This document shows, one piece after another, positions 1-5,424 of a DNA stretch of 8,436 nt. Both the position numbers and the translations under genes were made by a program. The DNA is from Chloroflexota bacterium (GTDB lineage: Bacteria > Chloroflexota > Anaerolineae > Promineifilales > Promineifilaceae): positions 1-8,436 of the forward strand of contig JAJRTP010000066.1 of NCBI GenBank assembly GCA_024278255.1. Direction: 5' to 3'. Numbering within the stretch: the first letter of the stretch is position 1; every line of letters begins with the position of its first letter. Under the pieces are notes generated by a model. The model worked only from the letters and a program-made list of their open reading frames with translations. It ran no database searches and was not told where the DNA came from.

Positions 1-281
1 CCACGGCCATACAACTTCCCCGCCTCCAGCCGTGCGGGAATATCGCCGGGGACGGTATCCATATGCCCCAGCAGGATAATTTCGTGATGGATGCGGCCGT
101 CCGCCGCCACATTCTCCCGCACGCCCACTGCGTTTCCCGTTTCGTCAATGTGCGCCGCCAGCCCCATCTCGTTCATGCGTGTCGTCAGGAATTGGGCTAC
201 GGCCGTTTCCTCCCCCGACACACTGGGAATCGCCACCAACTCCTGCAAAAACTGTACCGGATCAATCTGTAAACCTGGCAT
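1..281 (-). CDS. lysK: LysK, [LysW]-lysine (or ornithine) hydrolase, N-terminal 93 residues
   Basis: Partial gene; the 3' part lies beyond the left edge. M20-family zinc peptidases of this type cleave the isopeptide bond between the C-terminal Glu of LysW and the finished amino acid, releasing lysine (or ornithine) and recycling the carrier in the cytoplasm. Visible features are the N-terminal helix with the substrate-side segment IPSVSGEE (residues 18-25) and the metal-binding motif LLGHMDTVPGDIPAR (residues 70-84), in which H73 is the expected zinc ligand and D75 the companion catalytic Asp. The ATG at 281 is chosen because AAGAGGTGAT lies 7 nt upstream (289-298). It is the last step of the pathway encoded by lysW-lysJ on the same strand, but 613 nt and a plus-strand toxin-antitoxin cassette separate it from lysJ, so it probably has its own promoter. 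The family call is solid; lysine versus ornithine specificity cannot be read from this fragment. Confidence 0.88.
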   Translation of the reverse strand, partial: MPGLQIDPVQFLQELVAIPSVSGEETAVAQFLTTRMNEMGLAAHIDETGNAVGVRENVAADGRIHHEIILLGHMDTVPGDIPARLEAGKLYGR

Positions 282-282
282 C

Positions 283-311
283 TATACAATCACCTCTTTT
301 TTCGCTATACT
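283..311 (+). promoter_or_regulatory. Possible brnT promoter giving a leaderless mRNA
   Basis: TATACA (283-288), a 17-bp spacer and TATACT (306-311) precede the brnT ATG at 318. The expected transcription start, about 7 nt after the -10 box, falls on or next to that ATG, and no Shine-Dalgarno sequence is seen before it. The toxin gene would then be read from a leaderless transcript. Sequence match only; low to moderate confidence. Confidence 0.35.
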
Positions 312-332
312 CTACCTATGTTGGTTTTTGAA
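304..332 (-). promoter_or_regulatory. Possible lysK promoter inside the brnT start region
   Basis: On the minus strand TTCAAA (327-332) and TATAGC (304-309) are separated by 17 bp, each matching 4 of 6 sigma70 consensus bases. Transcription would begin near 297, at the edge of the lysK ribosome binding site. The TATA core is shared with the candidate brnT promoter on the other strand. Weak match, by eye only. Confidence 0.3.
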
Positions 333-599
333 TGGGATGAAGAAAAGGCTGCTACAAACGTACGTAAACATGGTATAACATTTGAAGAAGCCAGCGCTGT
401 TTTCCACGATCCTCATTCAATCACTATTTTTGATCCAGATCATTCTGTAGACGAAGATCGCTTCATAGACCTGGGCTACTCAAATCGAGAACGATTGCTG
501 GTCGTCGTTTACACTGAGCGTAACAACAAAATTCGCATTATCAGTTGCCGTGAAGCAACCCGATCTGAAAAAAGAAGCTATGAGCAAAACAACTTCTGA
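318..599 (+). CDS. brnT: BrnT-family (DUF497) ribonuclease toxin
   Basis: A 93-residue protein of normal size for BrnT, the RelE-fold ribonuclease toxin of type II toxin-antitoxin systems that cuts RNA and halts translation until bound by its antitoxin. The diagnostic N-terminal pattern FEWDEEKAATNVRKHGITFEEA (residues 4-25; Trp6, Asp7, Asn14, Lys17, His18, Gly19, Phe22) and the C-terminal strand with IRIISCREATRSEKRSYE (residues 72-89) are both present. The order is toxin first, then antitoxin, with a 20-nt overlap, as usual for brnTA. It is transcribed against the lys genes on both sides. The cassette is visibly more AT-rich than its neighbours and contains none of the ACGGCCGT octamers common elsewhere, which suggests later acquisition. 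No Shine-Dalgarno precedes the ATG; see the leaderless promoter candidate. The family call is secure; activity is inferred. Confidence 0.9.
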   Translation: MLVFEWDEEKAATNVRKHGITFEEASAVFHDPHSITIFDPDHSVDEDRFIDLGYSNRERLLVVVYTERNNKIRIISCREATRSEKRSYEQNNF

Positions 600-861
600 C
601 GAAAACAACCGAAAAACAAACGATATGCGCCCCGAGTATGATTTTTCCGGCGGCACACGGGGTAAACATTTCCGGGAATTGCAAGAAGGATACCGGGTAA
701 TTATTTATCACAAAGATGGTTCTACGACGGAACAGGAATTCGAACCTGGTCAAAATGTTATTTTACTCGATCCCGATTTGCTGCCCTACTTTCCGGATTC
801 CGAATCAGTCAATCAAACGCTCCGTTCTCTGGTTGCGCTTATTCCCCGGAAAACGACCTAA
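580..861 (+). CDS. brnA: BrnA-like antitoxin
   Basis: A 93-residue acidic partner of the BrnT toxin, overlapping it by 20 nt, so the two are translationally coupled. BrnA antitoxins bind and neutralise the toxin and repress their own promoter through a ribbon-helix-helix DNA-binding domain. Here the segment MRPEYDFSGGTRGKHF (residues 16-31) is typical of antitoxins paired with DUF497 toxins, and the C-terminal part LLDPDLLPYFPDSESVNQTL (residues 65-84) resembles the RHH/BrnA helix region. The middle (about residues 36-62) is a short beta-rich stretch with an acidic, Gln/Glu-rich linker. The ATG at 580 is preferred for its overlap with brnT; a GTG at 550 and an ATG at 625 (at MRPEYDF) are alternatives, none with a strong ribosome binding site. 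The antitoxin role follows mostly from context plus the conserved motif. Confidence 0.8.
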   Translation: MSKTTSDENNRKTNDMRPEYDFSGGTRGKHFRELQEGYRVIIYHKDGSTTEQEFEPGQNVILLDPDLLPYFPDSESVNQTLRSLVALIPRKTT

Positions 862-870
862 TTGTTTTGC

Positions 871-898
871 GTAGGACAATTTTGCAAAATTGTCCTAC
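871..898. repeat. Perfect 28-bp palindrome, copy 1 of a three-member family
   Basis: GTAGGACAATTTTG (871-884) is followed directly by its exact reverse complement (885-898). It lies between the convergent 3' ends of brnA and lysJ, and the lysJ stop codon (895-897) is inside it. Two relatives sit upstream of lysW at 5151-5177 and 5335-5361. There is no T-run on either side, so it is not a standard intrinsic terminator, although the hairpin could still slow polymerase or protect 3' ends on both strands. Confidence 0.85.
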
Positions 899-2046
899 AA
901 CACGGCCGTAACCTCCGCCACGACCTTATCCAATTCCGCCTCGCTGATAACCAGCGGCGGCAAAAAACGCAGCACAGTCGCCCCGGCCGTCAAGGCCAAA
1001 ATGCCGCGTTGGGCCAGCGCCCGTACAACCGGCATCGCCCGCTGCTTCAACTCCACGCCCACCAGCAGCCCCATTCCCCGCACTTCGCGGATTTGCGGAG
1101 AGGGAATGGCGCGTAACTGGGACAAGAATCTTTCGCCGAAGACGGCCGTCCGTTCCACCAACCCTTCCTCCGCAAACACATCCAGCACAGCGTTGGCCGC
1201 GGCGCAAGCCAGCGGATTACCGCCAAAAGTGGAGCCGTGCAGTCCGGGGGCGATATTTTGCACCCGCGGGCCAATCCCCACCGCCCCCATGGGCACGCCC
1301 CCGGCCATCGCCTTGCCCAGACAGAGCAAATCCGGCTGCAAACGGTAATGGTCACAAGCCAGGAAGCGCCCGGTACGGCCGTAACCCGTCTGCACCTCGT
1401 CCACAATCAGCAGTACGCCTCGCTCATCGCAAATTCGGCGCGCCGCCCGGACAAATTCGGCCGTTGCCGGGCGCACGCCGCCTTCCCCCTGCACCAGTTC
1501 CAGGATGACGGCGGCCGTTGCCTCCGTTACCACTTCGGCCAAACGCGCCGTATTGTTGAAGGGAATGTGGCTGAAACCAGGAACCAGCGGGGCAAATGGC
1601 TGGCGGTACGTCTTTTTATGCGTAGCGGAAAGAGCGCCCAGGGTACGACCGTGAAAACCGCGCATCATGCTCACGACGCCGGACCGCCCCGTACTCAGTC
1701 GGGCCAGCTTAATCGCCGTCTCCACCGCTTCCGCGCCGGAATTGCAGAGGAAAATACGCGGCGCTTCCCACGGCAGCCGTTCCGCCAACCGGCCGATAAA
1801 TCGGGCGCGCTGGTCATTGTAAAACATCTCCTGACAGGTAATCAGCCGCTCCGCCTGCGCCGCAATCGCCGCCGCCACCGCCGGATGGCAATGCCCCACG
1901 CTGGCAACGCCAATTCCGGCGGTACAATCAATGTATTCACGGCCGTCCTCAGCCCAAACCGTCGCCCCCCGCCCCTGCACAAGGGCAATATCCCGTTTGG
2001 CGTAAAAGCCGCTGGTGAATTGGGTTTCTGTGGTTATTGTGTCCAT
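895..2046 (-). CDS. lysJ: LysJ, [LysW]-aminoadipate semialdehyde transaminase (ArgD-like, PLP class III)
   Basis: A 383-residue class III aminotransferase that moves an amino group from glutamate to LysW-bound aminoadipate semialdehyde, giving LysW-lysine. Visible family marks are CNSGAEAVETAIKLAR (residues 101-116, PLP phosphate binding), the cofactor-ring aspartate in IVDEVQTGYGRTGRF (D216), the Schiff-base lysine in LGKAMAGG (K245) and GSTFGGNPLAC (271-281). Length is normal for ArgD/LysJ. The ATG at 2046 begins just after an intergenic repeat block and has only a poor AAAAGA-like ribosome binding site, so translation may rely on readthrough from lysZ 68 nt upstream. Its TAG stop lies inside a perfect palindrome. 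ArgD and LysJ cannot be separated by sequence alone; the LysJ name rests on the LysW operon, and the enzyme may serve both lysine and arginine routes. Confidence 0.9.
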   Translation of the reverse strand: MDTITTETQFTSGFYAKRDIALVQGRGATVWAEDGREYIDCTAGIGVASVGHCHPAVAAAIAAQAERLITCQEMFYNDQRARFIGRLAERLPWEAPRIFLCNSGAEAVETAIKLARLSTGRSGVVSMMRGFHGRTLGALSATHKKTYRQPFAPLVPGFSHIPFNNTARLAEVVTEATAAVILELVQGEGGVRPATAEFVRAARRICDERGVLLIVDEVQTGYGRTGRFLACDHYRLQPDLLCLGKAMAGGVPMGAVGIGPRVQNIAPGLHGSTFGGNPLACAAANAVLDVFAEEGLVERTAVFGERFLSQLRAIPSPQIREVRGMGLLVGVELKQRAMPVVRALAQRGILALTAGATVLRFLPPLVISEAELDKVVAEVTAVL

Positions 2047-2055
2047 ATCTTTTAT

Positions 2056-2133
2056 GGTAATCGGTAATCAGTAATCGGTTACCGGTCATCGGTCATCAGT
2101 TCACCGCTTACTGTTCACCGATTACCGATAACC
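2056..2133. repeat. Intergenic inverted/tandem repeat between lysZ and lysJ
   Basis: The spacer is built of 7-9 bp variants of GGTAATC and GGTCATC. The outer arms GGTAATCGGTAATC (2056-2069) and GATTACCGATAACC (2120-2133) are complementary at 13 of 14 positions, so the transcript can fold into a long imperfect hairpin. The right arm runs into the end of lysZ and supplies its last codons (about VIGNR) and its TGA stop at 2115-2117. No T-tract follows, so it is not a terminator of the usual kind. Confidence 0.75.
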
Positions 2134-2927
2134 GTCCCCCTCCCATCCAGCGCCTGCAAAATCGGCCGTCTGCCCCGCGCGTCGCCAATGAGGACGCGCT
2201 GAACGCCGCCATCCAGGGCTTCGGCCGCGCCCAGGAGCTTGATACGCATCCGGCCTTGCGCGTGTTCGCGGCGGGTGTGTTCGATTTCGTCCCGCGTCAT
2301 CTGCTGGATGAGTGAGCTTTCGTCCGGGAAATGGCGCAGAACGCCGGGGACGTTGGAAAGGATGAGCAGTTCCTCCGCGCCCAACGCCGCCGCGGTCACC
2401 GCCGCCGCCCGGTCACCGTCCACATTCATCGCCTCCCCCTCATAGCTAATGGCCGGCGGCGTGAGGACGGGCAGGAAGCCGCCGTCGAGCAAGCTGTTGA
2501 GGAAGGCGGTATTGACTTGCTCTACTTTGCCGGTATAGGTATTGCGGATGATGTGTTTACGGCCGTTTTCCACCACCCGTATCGCCTTTTTGCGCGGGCC
2601 TTGCCAGAGTCGGCCGTCAATCCCCGACAGCCCTACCGCGTTCACCCCCCGCGCTTGCAGCCGTTCCACAATATTCTTGTTAATCTGGCCGCAATACACC
2701 ATCTCAAAAATTTCCAGCGCCGCCCGGTCCGTCAGGCGGCTGGTATACCCGGACGGCGAGGTGACAAATTGGGGCGGATGGCCCAACGCCTCCGCCACCA
2801 CATTGGTCATATGCGATCCGCCATGCACCAACACCAACCGCTGCCCCTCCGCCGCCAACTGCGCCACATCGTCACACACGGCGTCGTAATCAATGCCCGC
2901 GCCGCCGCCGATTTTTATAATTATCAT
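2115..2927 (-). CDS. lysZ: LysZ, [LysW]-L-2-aminoadipate 6-kinase
   Basis: A 270-residue amino-acid kinase of the N-acetylglutamate kinase fold. It phosphorylates the side-chain carboxylate of the LysW-bound substrate, making the acyl phosphate used by LysY. Motifs: the glycine loop IKIGGGAG (residues 4-11), LVHGGSHMTN (33-42), the LysZ-type substrate segment SGYTSRLTDRAALE (59-72), NVDGDRAAAVTAA (168-180), LILSNVPG (188-195) and GRMRIKLLGAAEAL (225-238). The SGYTSRxTDR form is typical of LysZ and differs from ordinary ArgB. The ATG at 2927 has GAGGAGT (2934-2940) at good spacing. The last five codons and the stop lie in the repeat that fills the spacer to lysJ, so the C-terminus may have been altered by that repeat. 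Strong call for LysZ; substrate length (glutamate or aminoadipate) is inferred. Confidence 0.92.
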   Translation of the reverse strand: MIIIKIGGGAGIDYDAVCDDVAQLAAEGQRLVLVHGGSHMTNVVAEALGHPPQFVTSPSGYTSRLTDRAALEIFEMVYCGQINKNIVERLQARGVNAVGLSGIDGRLWQGPRKKAIRVVENGRKHIIRNTYTGKVEQVNTAFLNSLLDGGFLPVLTPPAISYEGEAMNVDGDRAAAVTAAALGAEELLILSNVPGVLRHFPDESSLIQQMTRDEIEHTRREHAQGRMRIKLLGAAEALDGGVQRVLIGDARGRRPILQALDGRGTVIGNR

Positions 2928-2940
2928 TTCTTTACTCCTC

Positions 2941-3002
2941 GTATTGCGTATTACGTATTGCGTATTGATCCATTAGCTACGCAATACGCAATACGCAGTA
3001 CG
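2941..3002. repeat. Intergenic hairpin repeat between lysY and lysZ
   Basis: The spacer consists of repeated GTATTGCGTATT units followed by their reverse complement. CGTATTGCGTATTG (2954-2967) and CAATACGCAATACG (2982-2995) pair perfectly over 14 bp with a 14-nt loop, and flanking units extend the symmetry. The block begins at the lysY stop codon (3003-3005) and ends just before the lysZ Shine-Dalgarno. Its sequence family differs from those of the lysZ/lysJ and lysW/lysX spacers. Confidence 0.85.
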
Positions 3003-4031
3003 TCACACCGGATGCAATCCCATAAATTCCAATCCCAAACGCTCCTCCCAACCCAGCATCACATTCATCGCCTGCACGGCCGTACCCGCCGCCCCTTTCA
3101 TCAGATTATCCAACGCGCTGATCACCACCAGCCGGTCAGAATGGGGATCGACGGCAAAGCCCACGTCGCACAAATTTGTGCCCGCCAGGATTTTTGGCTC
3201 CGGGTAGCGGTAGATACCCTTGCGCTCCTTCACCAGCCGGACGAATGGCTCAGCGGCGTAAGCGGCGCGGTACAACCGCCACAGTTCCTTCTCGGTTAAC
3301 GGCCGTACCGGAAAGAGGTGCGCCGTACACAAAACGCCCCGCACCATCTCGACGGCCGTTGCCGAAAAGTGCAGTTCAAACGCCCCCAACGCCTGCCGCA
3401 TCTCCGCCTGATGCCGGTGGCCGACGGGGGCAAAAGAGCGCATACTGCCGCTCCGTTCCGGGTGATGGCTGGCCGCGCCGGGGCTGTTTCCCCCTTCGGA
3501 CGAACCGACTTTCACTTCAATCACGGCCCGTTCAATCAACCCGGCCTGGGCCAGCGGCCAAAGGACCAGGTTGACGGCCGTGGCGTTGCACCCCACCCCG
3601 CTCACATACCGCGCCCCGCGCAGTTCCTCCCGGTACAGTTCTGGTAGGCCGTAGACGAACCGGGGTAGCCAGTCAGGGGCGGGATGGGGACGACCGTACC
3701 ACTGCTCATACGCCGCCACATCCCGCAGCCGGAAATCGGCCGATAAATCTACGATGCGGTCAGCCAGTGTGGCAAAACGAGCAATTTGGGCGGAGCTACG
3801 GCCGTGCGGCAAAGCCAGAAAAAGCACATCGCACGGCTCCAACTCCTCCACCGGACAAAACTTCAGCCGGGTAAAGCCGCGCAAATTGGGATGCGCCCCA
3901 TGCACAAACCGCCCCGCCAGCCGCTGCGACGTGACCTGCGCCACCGTCACTTCAGGATGCCCCAACAGCAGCCGCAGCAGCTCCCCACCCGCATACCCGG
4001 ACGCGCCGACAATACTGACCTGAACCGTCAT
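3003..4031 (-). CDS. lysY: LysY, [LysW]-aminoadipyl-phosphate reductase (ArgC family)
   Basis: A 342-residue NADPH-dependent reductase that turns the LysW-linked acyl phosphate made by LysZ into the semialdehyde used by LysJ. The N-terminal Rossmann motif SIVGASGYAGGELLRLL (residues 6-22) binds NADP. The catalytic cysteine is C148 in VSGVGCNATAVNL, and GHRHQAEM (204-211) holds the expected catalytic histidine. The segment KVGSSEGGNSPGAASHHPER (174-193) is the usual LysY/ArgC loop. The ATG at 4031 overlaps the lysX stop in a TGATG arrangement, with GGGAGG (4038-4043) at 6-nt spacing, so the two genes are translationally coupled. Length is normal. ArgC and LysY are close relatives; the assignment here rests on the fixed order with lysW, lysX and lysZ. 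Confidence 0.93.
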   Translation of the reverse strand: MTVQVSIVGASGYAGGELLRLLLGHPEVTVAQVTSQRLAGRFVHGAHPNLRGFTRLKFCPVEELEPCDVLFLALPHGRSSAQIARFATLADRIVDLSADFRLRDVAAYEQWYGRPHPAPDWLPRFVYGLPELYREELRGARYVSGVGCNATAVNLVLWPLAQAGLIERAVIEVKVGSSEGGNSPGAASHHPERSGSMRSFAPVGHRHQAEMRQALGAFELHFSATAVEMVRGVLCTAHLFPVRPLTEKELWRLYRAAYAAEPFVRLVKERKGIYRYPEPKILAGTNLCDVGFAVDPHSDRLVVISALDNLMKGAAGTAVQAMNVMLGWEERLGLEFMGLHPV

Positions 4032-4879
4032 CAGCTGCCTCCCACTTCCACCACATATTCCACAATCCGCCCCGGAATATCCACACCTGTCGGCTCAATG
4101 CTGTTACGGAACTCCATCGTGTAATTCACCTCGTTCACCAGCAGTTCGCCATCTTCCATTTCCAGCAAATCCACGGCCACAATGCCGCCGCCCACCGCCC
4201 GCGCCGCCGCCCGCGAGAGCTGGTCAATCTGCGGCGTGACGGGGCAATTTTCTGCCCGGCCGCCCCGCGCCGTGTTCGTAATCCAGTGGGACGAATGGCG
4301 GGTGATGGCGCAAATCGTCTTCTCCCCCACCACAAAGCTGCGGATGTCCCGATCCGGCTTGCGCACGTACTCCTGGATGTAAAAAATGGAATGGTGGTAC
4401 GACCCCAGCGTAGCTTTATGCTCCAGTACCGCTTCGGCCGCTTCCCGATCATTGATTTTAGCCAGCAGCCGCCCCCAGGAGCCGACGGCCGGTTTGAGAA
4501 CAACGGGGTAGCCCATCGCCTCAATCGCCGCCAGCGCCGCTTCTGACGTGGAAGCAATCTGGACGCGGGGAGTGGGCACGCTGGCCGCCAATAAGGCCAA
4601 CGTCGTTTCCAGCTTGCTGCCGCACACCTGGGCTACGCGGGCGTTGTTCACGCAGGGAACACCCCAACTGTCCAGAATTTGCAGCGCCGCCAGCGCCCGC
4701 GAATGGCTGATACACCGCTCCAGAATCACGTCATACGCCCGCCACGCCTCCGGCCGGGCCAGGTCAAACACCGCCCGCCGCACGTCAATCAACTCATAAG
4801 CCACGCCCCGCTCTGCCAAAGCGCGGATAATCAACTTCTCTTCCGCCCGAATGCGGGAATACAGGATGCCTATTTTCAT
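4031..4879 (-). CDS. lysX: LysX, 2-aminoadipate-LysW ligase (ATP-grasp)
   Basis: A 282-residue ATP-grasp ligase that uses ATP to join the alpha-amino group of 2-aminoadipate to the gamma-carboxyl of the C-terminal glutamate of LysW, protecting the amino group for the later steps. Visible parts are an N-terminal pre-ATP-grasp domain, VVLKPAVGSWGR (residues 126-137, with K129 and the flexible Gly loop), IQEYV (168-172), DIRSFVVG (178-185), VAVDLLE (234-240) and the metal/substrate motif LVNEVNYTMEFRNS (247-260). As I recall the family literature, NYTMEF/NHTMEF marks aminoadipate-specific LysX, while glutamate-using ArgX has a different hexamer; this favours lysine synthesis. The ATG at 4879 has AAGGGG (4885-4890) 5 nt upstream. 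The stop overlaps the lysY start. Confidence 0.94.
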   Translation of the reverse strand: MKIGILYSRIRAEEKLIIRALAERGVAYELIDVRRAVFDLARPEAWRAYDVILERCISHSRALAALQILDSWGVPCVNNARVAQVCGSKLETTLALLAASVPTPRVQIASTSEAALAAIEAMGYPVVLKPAVGSWGRLLAKINDREAAEAVLEHKATLGSYHHSIFYIQEYVRKPDRDIRSFVVGEKTICAITRHSSHWITNTARGGRAENCPVTPQIDQLSRAAARAVGGGIVAVDLLEMEDGELLVNEVNYTMEFRNSIEPTGVDIPGRIVEYVVEVGGS

Positions 4880-4888
4880 AGTTACCCC

Positions 4889-4965
4889 TTTTCAGTGAGC
4901 AGTATCCAGTTTTCAGTTTTCAGTAACAACCCACTGCTCACTGAACACTGAACACTGCTCACTCC
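4889..4965. repeat. Intergenic inverted repeat between lysW and lysX
   Basis: TTCAGTGAGCAGT (4891-4903) and ACTGCTCACTGAA (4933-4945) form a perfect 13-bp inverted repeat with a 29-nt loop of further CAGTTTT units. A second partial right arm (ACTGCTCACT, 4954-4963) covers the lysW stop codon at 4959-4961. The other edge touches the lysX ribosome binding site. The unit is unlike those in the other two spacers. There is no terminal T-tract, so processing or mRNA stabilisation is more likely than termination. Confidence 0.85.
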
Positions 4966-5129
4966 CCCCAATCCTCTTCCACTTCCGGGGCCAGCTCAAT
5001 CGTCACCGGATCGAGGCTGACGATTTCCAGTTCTGCACCGCAGTCGGGGCATTCCAGAATTTCGGCCACCATCACGTCGGCGGCTGCTTCCACTTCACCT
5101 TCACATTCCACACAAGTTAACGTTGTCAT
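4959..5129 (-). CDS. lysW: LysW, amino-group carrier protein
   Basis: A 56-residue acidic zinc-ribbon protein that carries pathway intermediates on its C-terminal glutamate. Two CxxC pairs are present, CVEC (C6, C9) and CPDC (C27, C30), which bind one zinc ion. The protein ends in the invariant EDWGE tail (residues 52-56), whose final Glu is the attachment point used by LysX. Many Glu/Asp residues give the negative surface recognised by the basic faces of LysX, LysZ, LysY, LysJ and LysK. The ATG at 5129 is chosen over an upstream in-frame start near 5261 because TGGAGGT (5138-5144) lies 8 nt upstream, family members begin at this point, and the longer frame would run through a terminator and a palindrome. 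It is the first structural gene of the operon and follows a leader with two lysine-rich ORFs and two terminators. Confidence 0.95.
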   Translation of the reverse strand: MTTLTCVECEGEVEAAADVMVAEILECPDCGAELEIVSLDPVTIELAPEVEEDWGE

Positions 5130-5150
5130 TTTGCAAAACCTCCAGTTTTT

Positions 5151-5177
5151 GTAGCGCAATTTCGAAAATTGCCTTAC
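5151..5177. repeat. Imperfect palindrome, copy 2 (between terminator 2 and lysW)
   Basis: GTAGCGCAATTTCG followed by AAAATTGCCTTAC resembles the perfect palindrome at 871-898 and copy 3 at 5335-5361, with several mismatches. On the lysW strand it follows the T-tract of terminator 2 after 3 nt and ends 6 nt before the TGGAGGT ribosome binding site, so it is in the lysW 5' leader. Confidence 0.65.
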
Positions 5178-5181
5178 GAAT

Positions 5182-5217
5182 AAAAAAAGCGGGCTTGCCA
5201 TTGCTGGTAAGCCCGCT
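5182..5217 (-). terminator. Intrinsic terminator 2 in the lysW leader
   Basis: Minus-strand arms 5205-5217 and 5188-5200 pair over 13 positions with one G-T wobble around a 4-nt loop (5201-5204). The GC-rich base (AGCGGGCTT/AAGCCCGCT) is followed by seven T residues (5188-5182). It lies 27 nt after the stop of leader ORF 2 and 52 nt before the lysW start. Such a position, between a promoter and the first structural gene, is expected for an attenuator. Confidence 0.88.
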
Positions 5218-5244
5218 GGAAAAACCCTTTGTACGCCGAAAAAG

Positions 5245-5322
5245 TCAGACGCAAGCGACACTCACCAGAACCCTGTCCGGCTTGTTCTTCTTGCCCTGCT
5301 TCTTCAACTCAAAACTAATCAT
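5245..5322 (-). CDS. Leader ORF 2, lysine-rich 25-residue peptide (proposed attenuator)
   Basis: A short ORF beginning MISFELKKQGKKNKPDR and ending VACV, with five AAG lysine codons at positions 7, 8, 11, 12 and 14, plus an AGG arginine codon at 17. It is too short and uncharacteristic for a known protein family. Its core KKQGKKNKPD resembles KKAKKQNRPE of leader ORF 1, also at DNA level (AAGAAG, AAGAAG, AACA, CCGGA in the same order), which suggests duplication. The stop TGA (5245-5247) is 27 nt before terminator 2. Codons 19-21 contain CTGGTGAG (5261-5268), which can pair with CTTACCAG (5204-5211) in the terminator. This layout fits a leader peptide whose slow translation at lysine codons would prevent termination before lysW. 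No strong Shine-Dalgarno is seen. Function is inferred. Confidence 0.6.
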   Translation of the reverse strand: MISFELKKQGKKNKPDRVLVSVACV

Positions 5323-5334
5323 TTTGCTGCCTGC

Positions 5335-5361
5335 GTAGGGCGATTTTGAAAATCGCCCAAC
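5335..5361. repeat. Near-perfect palindrome, copy 3 (between terminator 1 and leader ORF 2)
   Basis: GGGCGATTTT (5338-5347) and AAAATCGCCC (5349-5358) are exact reverse complements around one central G; the family flanks GTA and AAC complete 27 bp. It directly abuts the T-tract of terminator 1 and lies 12 nt before the leader ORF 2 start, the same relative place that copy 2 has before lysW. Confidence 0.85.
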
Positions 5362-5396
5362 AAAAAAACGCCCCGCCGGTCGTCGGCGGGGCGTTT
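5362..5396 (-). terminator. Intrinsic terminator 1 in the lysW leader
   Basis: A perfect 13-bp stem (5384-5396 with 5366-5378, AAACGCCCCGCCG and complement) with a 5-nt loop. On the minus strand the stem runs into seven T residues (5368-5362). It begins 28 nt after the stop codon of leader ORF 1. On the plus strand the stem is followed by only three T, so it acts mainly on lys-operon transcription. Confidence 0.9.
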
Positions 5397-5424
5397 GCCA
5401 TTTCCTGAAATTGGACAAGCGCGG

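Noticed and set aside
871..898. Palindrome as a bidirectional intrinsic terminator between brnA and lysJ
   Set aside because: The stem is AT-rich in its centre and no T-run follows on either strand.
1237..2067. Plus-strand open frame of 276 codons opposite lysJ
   Set aside because: Low-complexity antisense frame over a clear PLP enzyme; no ribosome binding site or domain.
2239..2445. Plus-strand 68-codon ORF opposite lysZ
   Set aside because: Shadow frame of a well-supported kinase gene with Ser/Arg/Ala-rich content only.
2331..3299. Long plus-strand open frame (322 codons) opposite lysZ and lysY
   Set aside because: His/Arg/Gln-rich composition without any known motif, typical of the antisense frame of G+C-rich genes; it crosses an intergenic repeat and opposes two well-supported enzymes.
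2056..4965. CRISPR-like appearance of the short intergenic repeats
   Set aside because: Units are 7-14 bp, degenerate, lack unique spacers of constant length and form inverted rather than spaced direct repeats; no cas gene is near.
5130..5261. Upstream in-frame extension of lysW to a 100-residue protein
   Set aside because: The extension is not LysW-like, runs through terminator 2 and a palindrome, and the internal ATG at 5129 has a proper ribosome binding site.
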